From assembly GCF_000150955.2 (NCBI RefSeq), contig NC_011694.1, positions 79,814-143,813 of the forward strand: a DNA stretch of 64,000 bases, read 5' to 3'. Positions 30,468 through 40,362 of this stretch are shown one piece after another. Both the position numbers and the translations under genes were made by a program. Source of the DNA: Phaeodactylum tricornutum CCAP 1055/1. Taxonomy: Eukaryota > Bacillariophyta > Bacillariophyceae > Surirellales > Neidiaceae. The notes below the pieces were generated by a model. It saw only the letters and a program-made list of their open reading frames with translations. It did not search any database and was not told the origin of the DNA. Position 1 is the stretch's first letter. Each line of letters starts with the position of its first letter.

Positions 30468-31835
30468 ATGCTTGGTCTACGTTTTGCACACGTTGCTGTG
30501 ATGCTCGTTGTGGTCGTAAAAACGGTCCTGGTCAGCTTCCACAACGTGAAATCCATAAAGCCAGTAGTGTCGCAACACATTCCCGGGCAGCCGGAGCGAG
30601 CGGCTGTTGTTTCTATCAACGAGGATACGGGAGTAGGCGTTCCCAGGCGACACACCCCAACCGGAAAAGCGCCGTCCGCCAACTCAACCAGGAGTGACAC
30701 AATAACCGGAAAAGCGCCGTCCGCCAACTCAACCAGGAGCGACACCATAGCCGGAGATGCACCGTCCGCCAACTCAACCAGGAGTGACACCCTAACCGGA
30801 AAAAGACCGTCCGCCAACTCAACCAGGAGGAGCACACGCATTACTACTCAAAGAACTGCGACAGAATTTAGTGTCAGTCCGACGACACAGGAAATCGGTA
30901 TGAAGCCTGATTGGACAAAGCTAATACCGCAATGGTTGCACAATCGAAATACAACCAGCGTGAAACTGCTGAGAACTGGGGCACCAGACATGCCTTCAGG
31001 TGCTTTCGTGCATATCGGTAAAACGGGTGGATCAACGCTGAGCTTGCACTTGCGCAATGGCTGTCACTCCTTCATCAAACAGCCGTGTAATCAGCTGTCC
31101 CTGAACGAGGTGGAATCGCATGTATCCCGCTTGACTACGTACTATCATGTGCCTGACTTTGCCAATCTTAGGCGAACCCGTCACCATCTGTTCTATGTCC
31201 TTAGTATCCGCGACCCGTTAGCTCGGCTGTTGTCCGTCTTCACGTACATGCATCCGGATAACATCATTGCCCGCGGCGCTTGTCAATGGAATATCTGTGA
31301 AACCGAAAGTATATGGAAATGTTTTCCAAATTTGGATGAGTTTGCTAAAGCCCTCAACTTATACCGAGAAGAAAGCAAAGGACAAGAGGCTGTGGCAGAG
31401 AGAAGATGCGTACAGGGCGCTCAAAGCTTTATTCGTAGTAGCGACAATGCACCGGACCACTTTCGACACAGCCTCGAGGCGATTGTGGAGGAATACATGC
31501 CACCAAACGCCATAATGAATTCGACCATTCTTGTGGTAAGAAATGAACATATTTGGGACGATTGGATTTCCGTTAACCAATGGCTTGGTCAGGAAGGAAA
31601 GGTGGACGCATTTCCAGATAACAATGTACGTGATTTTTCACACATGACGCTCCCCGTTTCCAAAAACTTTTCCGAGGAATCTCGCAAAAGCTTATGTGCC
31701 GGTCTCCGCGATGAATACCGAATCTACATGACCATCCTCTCAAAGGCCGCCAATATCGGGCCAGTTGAAATGGCGCAAAGCATCGATTTGGCTCACAGAA
31801 ACTGCCCGTCTCTTCAATTTTCTTCTTTTGTTTGA
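30468..31835 (+). CDS. Golgi-type sulfotransferase with internal tandem repeat stalk
   Basis: A 455-residue type II membrane protein. The start at 30468 is the first ATG and opens directly into a signal anchor (MLGLRFAHVAVMLVVVVK). Next comes a stalk with four 15-residue repeats (core GKAPSANSTRSD, each with an N-S-T glycosylation site). The catalytic part begins near residue 180 with FVHIGKTGGSTLS, the 5'-phosphosulfate loop for PAPS. The second motif, SIRDPLARLLSVFTYM, near 247, is the 3'-phosphate site. The enzyme would move sulfate from PAPS to sugar or protein in the Golgi lumen. The H-I-GKTGGS form points to the sulfotransfer-2 type rather than the heparan N-sulfotransferase type seen at 49-53 kb. 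The acceptor cannot be told. Confidence 0.82.
   Translation: MLGLRFAHVAVMLVVVVKTVLVSFHNVKSIKPVVSQHIPGQPERAAVVSINEDTGVGVPRRHTPTGKAPSANSTRSDTITGKAPSANSTRSDTIAGDAPSANSTRSDTLTGKRPSANSTRRSTRITTQRTATEFSVSPTTQEIGMKPDWTKLIPQWLHNRNTTSVKLLRTGAPDMPSGAFVHIGKTGGSTLSLHLRNGCHSFIKQPCNQLSLNEVESHVSRLTTYYHVPDFANLRRTRHHLFYVLSIRDPLARLLSVFTYMHPDNIIARGACQWNICETESIWKCFPNLDEFAKALNLYREESKGQEAVAERRCVQGAQSFIRSSDNAPDHFRHSLEAIVEEYMPPNAIMNSTILVVRNEHIWDDWISVNQWLGQEGKVDAFPDNNVRDFSHMTLPVSKNFSEESRKSLCAGLRDEYRIYMTILSKAANIGPVEMAQSIDLAHRNCPSLQFSSFV
30661..30840 (+). repeat. Four tandem 45 bp repeats coding the sulfotransferase stalk
   Basis: CCGGA restarts at 30661, 30706, 30751 and 30796, exactly 45 bp apart. The units share GCCAACTCAACCAGGAG. 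The third and fourth units differ slightly (GDAPSANS, GKRPSANS). The frame is kept, so copy number could vary between alleles without breaking the protein. Confidence 0.95.
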
Positions 31836-32241
31836 CTCTGGAAACATCATTTTAATTCACGCCAGCAAGGATTGACACTACTATCACAACCCTTACATAG
31901 TCCAAAATTCGTTTCAATTTTGCACTTCCCATTGACGAAATTCACCAGCGATGGTTGCGTAAATGATACGGAGAATATGCACAAAATATGTCGGCCATTG
32001 AAAAGACGTTGAAAGTATTCAAATGTAGTAGGGCTCCAACCTCGGCAGCCCCATGGGTAAGAAAGCGAATGCAGCAGTTCCGCGGTCCCTCGTTGAACAT
32101 AAGCTTACATTAATCATTCGGCCCACTTTATTATGCGACAAGACAGTGACCATATTACACTTGCGGAAAAGAGTCAGGGTATCGGTTGGTCGTTTCGATT
32201 TGGCAGTCGAGCAATATTTCGAATCCGGTAGTGGAAGGATT
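31836..32241. other. Convergent intergenic region, no gene seen
   Basis: About 400 bp between the stop codons of two converging genes; it should hold both 3' ends. A 92-codon frame at 32053 runs into the next gene's antisense strand and has no features. Confidence 0.6.
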
Positions 32242-33279
32242 TCATTTGCTAGGTTTTTTCATGCGGTATCGATCCGGATTTGTAGTGTGCGGCAAGCCTG
32301 GACAAGGGACACCATCATTATCTCGATCTAACTTGGCAACGTCACCATAAAAGGGAAAGTAATTTTCGTACCATCGCAAAGCATCTTCGTACGTTCCAAA
32401 ATCGGAACATCCCTTCACATCTCCAGGATTCTTAGGTGGACTCGTCGGCTGGGCCTCTTTGCGACGCAATACCTGCTTTCCGCCATCTTCACCCCACTGA
32501 ATTTCTGTGGTAAGGTCAAGGGGTTCAAATTCGGCCTGAAACGAATCTTGACATGTTTGGAACAAACCGATTTGTCGCTCGCGGGCTCTCTGCTGAAGCG
32601 ATTGTAAACGCTCCACGGACAAAATGGACGACGATGCCGCCACCGCCGTGTTGTCACTCGTGCGCACCAATGCCCAACCGGACTCTAACAGAGATTCGTT
32701 GACAATGCTTGCTTTCTTTACCGTATCCGTTCGACTGTTCACCATCCGCACAAGGACAACGCGAGTACTCCGTCCGTCTCCGGCAACACGCTGGAACCAC
32801 ACGTCCTCGCGTACCGGCAGCATTTGTTGAAGTTTAGCTACTGGGGTCGACGAAACACAGTCTGGGAAAACCGAGTTACTTGTCCCGACTTTCGGAAGTT
32901 TAACTCCAGCCAGCGACACGAAGCCGCTGCGACGCAGTAGGATGCTTCCGTTTTCGTCCACACGAACAATTCGGTCCGATACGAAATCATCCGAGGAAAA
33001 CGCTGCGGGTTGTACTGTTGCTACTAACAATGCTGTTGATTGGCTAGTACGAGATATCCCCGTACCGAGGCTTCCAAAAGAGGATCCGTCCTGAGCCGCA
33101 ATCGACAACCACAGCGGCGTGCTTTGGTGTAGTCGGGATGAGGACGACGATGATAACGCCAGATATTGTGCTGGGGCGTTGGCATTGTTCAATGCTGGGG
33201 GTTGCCCATGTACCGAAGAAATGGATGCAAGAAGCGATGGTGCGGAATCAACGAATGAGTAAGGCTGTGGAACAATCAT
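32242..33279 (-). CDS. SNase-like protein with C-terminal Excalibur calcium-binding domain
   Basis: A 345-residue protein. The last 60 residues (KGCSDFGTYEDALRWYENYF, then KLDRDNDGVPCPGLP) form an Excalibur domain: two Cys and a DxDxDGxxC calcium loop. In bacteria this domain often follows a thermonuclease (SNase) domain. The middle (about 100-250) fits a diverged SNase fold: GFVSLAGVKLPKVG, STRVVLVRMVN, NESLLESGWALV and QQRARERQIGLF. The usual catalytic Arg/Asp/Glu set is not clearly kept, so nuclease activity is doubtful. No clear signal peptide follows the first ATG (MIVPQPYSFV). Convergent with the sulfotransferase gene. The Excalibur call is firm, the SNase call moderate. Confidence 0.72.
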   Translation of the reverse strand: MIVPQPYSFVDSAPSLLASISSVHGQPPALNNANAPAQYLALSSSSSSRLHQSTPLWLSIAAQDGSSFGSLGTGISRTSQSTALLVATVQPAAFSSDDFVSDRIVRVDENGSILLRRSGFVSLAGVKLPKVGTSNSVFPDCVSSTPVAKLQQMLPVREDVWFQRVAGDGRSTRVVLVRMVNSRTDTVKKASIVNESLLESGWALVRTSDNTAVAASSSILSVERLQSLQQRARERQIGLFQTCQDSFQAEFEPLDLTTEIQWGEDGGKQVLRRKEAQPTSPPKNPGDVKGCSDFGTYEDALRWYENYFPFYGDVAKLDRDNDGVPCPGLPHTTNPDRYRMKKPSK

Positions 33280-34065
33280 TAGTACCTTCTGCGATGGGGG
33301 GCCAAACCAGACGAATCAAGAGTAGCGACGATAGCGTTACGTCAGCGCGAAGCAAAGATCACTACAACCTTTTCTCGTAAAGGTACTGCTGACTGATACG
33401 GGACAGGGTGATCAATTGGGCATTGCCGATTGTACATTAGTACAACTATTTGTTCAGAGGAACCAACGTATAATCACTGTCGAAGCTAAGACAATGCCGA
33501 CGATCTGACGGATTGTCGGTCAGTCAGGTGCGAAAAGTAGAAGCCGATCCTTCTATTTGCATTAGATGGCAATCATTCGATAAGAACCCGGATGAAGAAG
33601 TAGTGACGTTCCCGAATGTAAGAGGGACTACAGGAGTACCTGTTATATACGGGTGCTTTCCTCAGCGACTATGTAAACCTTTCACGGTGAGTTTCGCTGT
33701 CAATGGCTCCCGACGCCTATGTTTCATGCACATTTACATACGATGAAGAGAAATAGACATTTTCACAACGACATTCAAGAGTCATATCTAGCTATTCTAG
33801 AGCCAATCCAATCCGTTGAAAAGGTCATTTTCCCGGAGGGCCGAAGTAGCCGATCTCCTCGATGTGACACTGTTTTCTCTACTTGACCGTGATCGAACGA
33901 ACATGGATCCAGGAAGCCACTTTTCGGCCTCTCCCCATCATCGTCCCACACCGCCATCCAACCTCGTTGACGGTGAGTTCAGTTTGTGGCAATCATCCAT
34001 TGATCTCTTTGAGCCATCACCTTGACCCCTCTGAGAGACTCTCCGCATAGAACAAACTGTAGAGT
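33280..34065. other. Divergent intergenic region, no gene seen
   Basis: About 790 bp that should carry the promoters of the SNase-like gene and the gene at 34066. A 77-codon frame at 33513-33746 shows no ATG-led, family-like features and is left uncalled. Confidence 0.55.
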
Positions 34066-35361
34066 ATGAACGCACCCCCACCGTCTTTGCCGGTCCGAAC
34101 CGTTTCCAAGGGGGACACGAATATTACTTCCAAAACCGGACCCCAAAAATCTCAATCTACATTTGGGCATCCCGACAAGCCTCTTCCGTTGCCAACCAAA
34201 GCTTTCCCATGTCGTATTTTTTCTGACGGATCTTCTGCAGGTATTTTTGTGGAACGCATCGGCAACAAACCCATGCCAATTACTGCTTCGCGTTCCATTC
34301 CTTTGCCTTCTTGGTCCTTTCCCGGGAGCAGTACAACCACAAAATTGCGACGTAAACAAAATTCCATATCGCCATCACGTCAAGGAACTGTGATACTACG
34401 GCGAACCGGCAACAAAGATTCTGTTTTTTCCGATTCACAGAGCTGCCATGATGTTCACCCCGAGAAAGTGGTAGACGTACAATCCAACTTTTGCCACGGG
34501 ATTTTACTGGAAAACCTTTCGTCTGTGGCGCGTGACCTAACTCAACCCGATATCCAAACATCCCAGGAAGATAATGCGAGTAGAACAACCACCCACACAG
34601 CCTCGACCTGGAAACAATCGAACGTCGCCGTACCAGTGGAAGGTAACAGACTTTGCTCGTCTTCGCAGCCACCCATTGCACCAATACTCGAAAATCCTCA
34701 AAGAAATGGTGTATGGTGTCCAATGTCTGGTTGGGCCACTGAAAAGACAAAGGCTGTCGCTATAAAAAGGGCGGACGAACGTGACCGCGAAGTGTCGGAC
34801 GCCGTGTGCTTGGCAAATGCTCACGTGAGTTCGGGTGACACAGAGCAGAATACTCGGCAATATTTAAGTGTCGGAACGACCGTTGCTTCCGACGTACCAC
34901 GTACCCCGCACTGCAGCTACTATTTGAATGCCCCACAGCCACCCCCTTCTTTTTTCGAAGAGGTTTCCTCAAATGCATCATCCACACGTCCGCAATCACA
35001 AGACCTACAGAAAGCAGCTCTGTCCATTTTTGCAAACGAAAGTCCAACAGAATATGAGGATAAGGAACGGGCCTCGCCAAACACTGCACAAAAACACCAA
35101 AAGCCTGACAAAAAGAAATCGGGTTGGAAACGGTGGTTAGTGCTCCTATTGTTTCTGATGGGCAGTGTGGGCGGTATTGCTGCAGGAGGAAAATTGTCGG
35201 TACACAACAGCGATACTTTCGAGAAGACTAGGAATTCGTCGGTTGTTCTCGAAAGCCCTGGTCGGTTGGAGAGGATACCAGACGCTACGCGGCATACTTT
35301 GGAAACAATAGCTCCGACAATGGTAGCAACGTCGAAAGGCCTGGATACATCGAGTTTTTGA
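34066..35361 (+). CDS. Unknown protein with one C-terminal membrane segment
   Basis: A 431-residue protein of no family I recognise. Residues 1-340 are polar and Ser/Thr/Pro-rich, probably disordered. A basic stretch, KKKSGWKR, at about 347-354 precedes a hydrophobic segment WLVLLLFLMGSVGGIAAGG (about 355-374), followed by some 57 polar residues with two N-x-S/T sites. This suits a single-pass membrane protein, or a tail-proximal anchor with the long part in the cytosol by the positive-inside rule. The frame is long, ATG-led and without overlap by a better frame, which supports it as real. Confidence 0.6.
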   Translation: MNAPPPSLPVRTVSKGDTNITSKTGPQKSQSTFGHPDKPLPLPTKAFPCRIFSDGSSAGIFVERIGNKPMPITASRSIPLPSWSFPGSSTTTKLRRKQNSISPSRQGTVILRRTGNKDSVFSDSQSCHDVHPEKVVDVQSNFCHGILLENLSSVARDLTQPDIQTSQEDNASRTTTHTASTWKQSNVAVPVEGNRLCSSSQPPIAPILENPQRNGVWCPMSGWATEKTKAVAIKRADERDREVSDAVCLANAHVSSGDTEQNTRQYLSVGTTVASDVPRTPHCSYYLNAPQPPPSFFEEVSSNASSTRPQSQDLQKAALSIFANESPTEYEDKERASPNTAQKHQKPDKKKSGWKRWLVLLLFLMGSVGGIAAGGKLSVHNSDTFEKTRNSSVVLESPGRLERIPDATRHTLETIAPTMVATSKGLDTSSF

Positions 35362-35830
35362 GACTGTTTCTGCGGATGCTTTCGGTGATGATCTTATCAG
35401 GACAACAGCGCTCATGATGGCTTCTCTAACCGAAGTACTTTGTGGGCTATCAACTATCAAAGAGCAATCCAGCCGATAAACTAGAGAATAAATGAAACAT
35501 AGGGACTTGCAAGGAATTCAAAGTTTCGTGAGCTATGTATTGTCGACAGCAATTCTTTTGATGTACAAAAATGCATTACACACAAACATATAAAGGCTAA
35601 CGCACACAACAATATCTTTTGATGATTTCGATGTTTACATTTAGTTCGACCTGAATCCGACAAGGTCCACCTTACTTTTCCTCTTTGCTACAAATAGTTC
35701 ACAATTCAGGACTGTATGGCTGACGAAAAGTTCGCAACTCCCACAGGTTTTTGATGTGACACAGAGACACACCGCGGTTCGGCGCTACTGATATTTTGAT
35801 CGGAAGATAACCACTCCATCACACGAGAGC
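35362..35830. other. Convergent intergenic region, no gene seen
   Basis: About 470 bp, AT-rich at 35500-35700, between two stop codons. Only short frames are present. Confidence 0.6.
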
Positions 35831-38123
35831 CTATGTCCCTACGATCGATCTGTTTCCAGTATCTTCTGTAATGGACCGTACAATCACATATCCCCGCGGC
35901 AACGGTTTGCAGCCTAATTTTGTCAAGGCCCGGGCGTAGGCCTTCGTTGAATTGGCTTTTAACAAGCTTACGGGCAGAGAATCCTGAGCGTGTGGATAAT
36001 CCCAAGTCCCGCAGACGTCAATCCCACTCATGGCAGCAAACAATCGGGCCGCCGGAATCCAAGCAGACTGTTTAAGCCGACCCACAAAAAGAAGAATGGT
36101 GGTTGAGTACAGAGAAGCTTTCTTGCCTCTCCGGCTGGGATTTCGAACGTACCGGATACTTGTATTTGGCCACGTCGAGTAACAGAAATGCGTCATCCCG
36201 GGAAGCGTAGGATCCTAAAGGAGAAAAGTGCCCGCCACCGTGTTGATCGAGGACAGAACGATCGTAGTTGACGTACACCCGGGCCTTGGGATCGAGTAAG
36301 GCTTGCTGCAAGTCGGCCCGTACATCGTCCAGAGTTGTGGTGTTTGCCACTACGTAGTGTGTTGTCACCGTCCACAAAGATGACGGCAGCGTGCAAGTGA
36401 GCAAATCCGCTGTTTGGACAAGGCTGAGACCCCCGGGAACGTGCAGAATACCGTCAAAGGTGGCGTTGTGTCGAATCACTTTGTGGTGGACGCATTTATT
36501 GTGGATCAAGCTGGATTGGGTTGCGTACACGTAGGGTTCGTAAGACGGGTCCATGGCGGCCTCCACCGCCCCTGCATCGTTCGCACCAACCACACTGGAT
36601 CGGATACTGTTCCAAACGGCCACAGCAGCAGCCACCCCGCAATAAGCTTGATTGATCTGAACATCCCACCCGGTTTGATACTCAAAGAAATCGGAACTGG
36701 CTTCGTACCAGCCGTATTGGGCGTTGCGTAGCAAGGAGTAGGCCCGTGATGAGTTCAAATACAACAAGGGTTCTTCGAGATTTTGGGTTACGTGCGCCCG
36801 TGCCCGAAACCATCGCTGCGTCGATTCCCACGCTTCATCCGTGGTGGCGGTCGTGGCGTTCCAGCCATGCCCCACCGTTTCGCGGGTCGCGTTCCACCAC
36901 GAAGCTTCGGCACGTTCTGATTTTTGTGCCAGCACGTGATAGGCGTGCACGGTATCGTTCCACCAGGCCCGCTCCTTTCCATTGGCCTGCTTCCACCAAT
37001 TCTGAAAGGTGTCTTCCATCGCTCCGGTTTCGTTGACGGCCGCTCGCTCCGTGACTCCCCACCAGCCACGAATCTTGGACCCAAAGTGTCGCAAATTGTT
37101 CTTTACGTGATTGTACCACTCACCTTCGGTCTGTGCCGTGTGGTTCCAGAGTGTCCGTGCCTGGGGACCGACGCGTTGCGCTTCGTCCTCCACAGTACCC
37201 CAAGCGTGTTCGGCCGTTTGTTCGGTACCATTCCAAGCCGCGTGTAGCCAATCTTGCGTGTCTCCTAACCACTCCTTACCCACGGCACCACCGCTAGCGC
37301 TCATGCTCGAAGATACTTCGGTAGCCTTTTGGAGGGTACTGTTCCAAAGCTGCGCGGCGGCGTGTTCCGCTTGCTGGAGGTGCAGTCCTAACTGCCAATC
37401 CCGCACGTCATTTTGGGCCTGCTGTCCCGTCTGCTGCGCCCAAGAGGACGTGGCCTCTTGCGCGCTACGTAGTTTTTCTCCCACGTGCCATTCACTGGTT
37501 GTTCCTTGGACGGCCGATTCCGCCTCGTGCCAGGTATTCCCGACACTGTCCTTGGCGTGCCCCAGCAGCGGCTCCGCGCGCACCCGAATGGTGTGCCACC
37601 AGTCCATCGCGTTGTGGTCGTCATCGTTGTTGTTGCGGTCGTCGTGATTTTTGCGATTGTCGTCACGCAAAGAGCGTTTCCATTCGTCCCAGACTTGGAG
37701 CAACACGTCGTGATTGTGAAGGTCCTTCCAATCCAAATCGTTCCAGGGAGTGGCAAATGTCAACAAAGTCGAGAACATGGTTTCTTTCGGAGAATGCTCA
37801 GCCTCCACAGGGCTGCTTGAGCGAGTACTACTACTAGTACTACTTTCGTGGGGACGACTAGTAGTGCTACCGGTGTAGATCACAACTACTATCGCCAGTA
37901 TGGTTGTACCGATGAGTGCGAGCAGGCGTCTTGGGGACCGAAGGAAGGGCGTCGATACAGCAGTAAGGCGTACCTGTCGTTCCAGCGCATCGTAGGGATC
38001 CGCACCGTAGCCCGACTCGTCGTCGTTGTCGGACGGACTCTCGACTGCCCGTGCCGGCAACAATCTCGTCTGTTCCGTCGAGAATGCCGACGCGTTCTTC
38101 GTCCCGTTGGCCGAGTGCTCCAT
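35831..38123 (-). CDS. Membrane-anchored phytochelatin synthase-like protein, two exons
   Basis: Join of 36153-38123 and 35831-36067 on the minus strand, 735 residues. A cytosolic tail of 66 residues is followed by a membrane anchor (LLALIGTTILAIVVVIY, 67-84). Then comes a Trp-rich, helical stalk (about 110-450) with many N-x-S/T sites, and a C-terminal phytochelatin synthase domain. The catalytic triad is visible: Cys495 in NQAYCGVAAAVAVW, His632 in GGGHFSPLGSYASRDDA and Asp650 in LLLDVAKYKYP. His-Asp spacing is 18, as in the Arabidopsis enzyme from memory. Splicing the 85 bp intron restores KYP-SAWIPAARLFAAM, where the family reads KYPPHWVP-KLLW-AM. Phytochelatin synthase joins gamma-Glu-Cys units of glutathione to make metal-binding peptides, normally in the cytosol. 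Here anchor and glycosylation sites suggest a luminal or extracellular domain, which is inference. It might act as a glutathione-conjugate peptidase instead. Confidence 0.85.
36068..36152 (-). other. 85 bp GT-AG intron of the phytochelatin synthase-like gene
   Basis: On the minus strand exon 1 ends TATCCG at 36153, a codon boundary. The intron starts GTACGT and ends TTAAACAG, and exon 2 starts TCTGCTTGG at 36067. The intron length (85) shifts the frame by one. This is why the first exon's frame otherwise runs on into an unrelated tail of 26 codons ending in a stop at 36072. Confidence 0.88.
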
Positions 38124-39549
38124 ATGACCTCACAGTAACAACAACAGTAGTAGCAACGTCTCGAAGCTCGTCTCTCTGGTCGAGATTGTGGAAATGACGC
38201 AGTGAAGGTATGTGCCCTGTCTCTCGGAGCGCAACAGACGACGAATCGCAAAAGTCTACCGAACGAATTGCCAAAGCCAAGGAACGAACGCAATGGGGTT
38301 TCCCTTCTGTTAGCAATAGTTACTTTGCCGTTACAACTGTCTAACAGGGAAGGAAAGCTACCGACCTAACCTTGGTACGTAGAGAGACCCAGCCGCGCGC
38401 CGGCAAGATTCAAATTCCGTTACCCTACTTGTTCCGAAACTCGGGTCCACGGACTGTGACATGACTACGACGCCAAGCCTGCGAATATAAGAGAAGGCGC
38501 AACCAGGAATAACCCCTCTCTACGCGTACCGCCGAGACCAAAGACGGAACGAACTTTGGAACGCGCGCGGATGTCTAAAATACCCGGAGGGTCTTGTCAC
38601 GGGCCGTGAATGTGCCGAGAGTCACAGGTACAGCATTTGAACCCGGAAAAACGTATATGACTTTCCCGATTGGAACGCAAGGAGCACTTAGCACATACAA
38701 ATCGGAGTGCGCTCCCGTCGGCATAATTAGTCGTGGTCCTTAATCGTCCAATACGACTTATAAGTATTTGATAAATGGAAAAAGGAGGGATAAGGTCGAA
38801 AACCACCTGAATATTTTGATGCCAATACTCATAGCAACGAGTAGGCCGATCCCATTGTCTAAATAAATCGCAGGCTCCAGTCGTATTCCACCCCTGCCCA
38901 CCAAACCAGGCTGGCAAAAGGGCTATATATTTGTGTCCAGTAGATTGCACTAATCCAGCTTGCGTGGACGGGTCTAGACACGTACGAACGTTACCAGAAC
39001 ACACCGTACGCGAGACATCCAAATCCTCTGGGATCACGGCTACGAGAACACTGCCCATTCACGATTTTTCGGCCAGTCCAGAGAGGATCGATTCCGTTCG
39101 ATTATTCGGGGGTCGAAAAAGTCGCGGTAGCTGCACCGTCACGCCGCACCACCACACATCTCACGCAAAAAGGTGCACCGCAACTCTAGTAGTTACTGGA
39201 AGCTATACTCGTTTTTTGCAGGACTAATTGAAGGTAATCCAAGAGGTAATCCAAGAGGCAATCCAAACAACCTTTCACCCTGACTGTTAGTTCGCATGGT
39301 ACGATCAATGGCCACAGCGACACTTAATTCTAATAGTCTCTAACGTCAGAAATAAATTACTTTTTACTAGAGAATTAGTTTGACAGTGACAAACAACTGT
39401 CATCAAACAGCTCAGCACGAAGCGGTACATCCGTACCAACTCGCGTGCGCCGCAACACTGCTAGTAAGGGCACTTTTGCGTTTCGACACGGCTCAACAGA
39501 GTGATCTCCGGCACCAAACCGGGGCAAGGAGACCACACAGACGTGACAT
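38124..39549. other. Long intergenic region, no gene seen
   Basis: About 1.4 kb lies upstream of the phytochelatin synthase-like gene and downstream of the gene ending at 39550. The longest frame (38597-39058, minus) is Cys- and Arg-rich without family features and I do not call it. A small tandem repeat, GGTAATCCAAGA-like, three times, lies at 39233-39264. Confidence 0.55.
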
Positions 39550-40035
39550 TTACATAAAATAAGCAAAGCTCATCGACATGCTCATACTCATACTGAGACT
39601 CATGCTCATCATGGTCAACATATCCTCATCAATTTCCGGTGCTTCCATACTGGGGGCTGTTGGACTACTGGGGGTGGGAGCCTTGACCGATTTGGGGTTC
39701 CTGGCGGACTTCATCGTCATGAGAGCTCGGTGCTGAGCGCTGGCACGCGGAGCTCCAGCGGCGGCATCTTTGGACACAGCATCCGCTTGTTGCGGGTGGG
39801 CTTCTACATGCCACAGCTGAGTCAAGAGCTGGTCTCCTCGGTGCTTCTTAGTGTTGGCGTGGAGCTGCTTGGTATCTCGCTCACCCTCGCTTTCCACAAT
39901 CTGCACCAAGTCACGGCGATAGCGAACCCGCTCCGCTCCTTCCACCGACATTACTGTGTACCCGAGGACGGTTCCCCAGAGTAGTAGCTGCACCAACCGA
40001 GTCGGTCTCATGTTCTTTTCCGCACTTCGACTCAT
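39550..40035 (-). CDS. Small protein with signal anchor and Ser-Met repeat tail
   Basis: The first ATG in frame is at 40035 and gives 161 residues. A hydrophobic segment LVQLLLWGTVLGYTVMSVEG (about residues 12-31) follows a basic start, so it is secreted or membrane-anchored; VEGAE could be a cleavage site. The middle is polar. The end is striking: EIDEDMLTMMSMSLSMSMS running to SFAYFM, a Met/Ser alternation. I recall similar Ser-Met-rich tails in other diatom secreted proteins but cannot name a family. The function is unknown. Confidence 0.6.
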   Translation of the reverse strand: MSRSAEKNMRPTRLVQLLLWGTVLGYTVMSVEGAERVRYRRDLVQIVESEGERDTKQLHANTKKHRGDQLLTQLWHVEAHPQQADAVSKDAAAGAPRASAQHRALMTMKSARNPKSVKAPTPSSPTAPSMEAPEIDEDMLTMMSMSLSMSMSMSMSFAYFM

Positions 40036-40362
40036 CTTTGCACTTTGCTTACTCGGTGTGTGTTTGGAACTCACGAAACAGTTTATGTGACGAAAGTAAC
40101 CGAGGGGCCGAAGCGGTTGGTTTATCGGAGCAGTTGAGTTGTGGAGGTCCGCAGAGGGTATCGAAAAGTACGAGCGCGTGCAGGAGATTTCTTTAGTGCG
40201 TTCGGTTGCGTGTGAATTCTACTCGCGAGTACCAGCGGTGTGCGAACACGGTCACCCTCCCCGGCAGATGAAACGGAAATCGACCCTCCCCAAAAGGGTC
40301 CGGGCCCGACGAAAACCGAATCGTTGATAAACAACCCCGGCGTTTCCAAGTTTCTAAGTAAA

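Noticed and set aside
32053-32331. 92-codon plus-strand frame
   Set aside because: It overlaps the Excalibur-coding end of the minus-strand gene and has no features.
38597-39058. 153-codon minus-strand frame rich in Cys
   Set aside because: No signal peptide, no Cys pattern of a known family, and intergenic-like composition.
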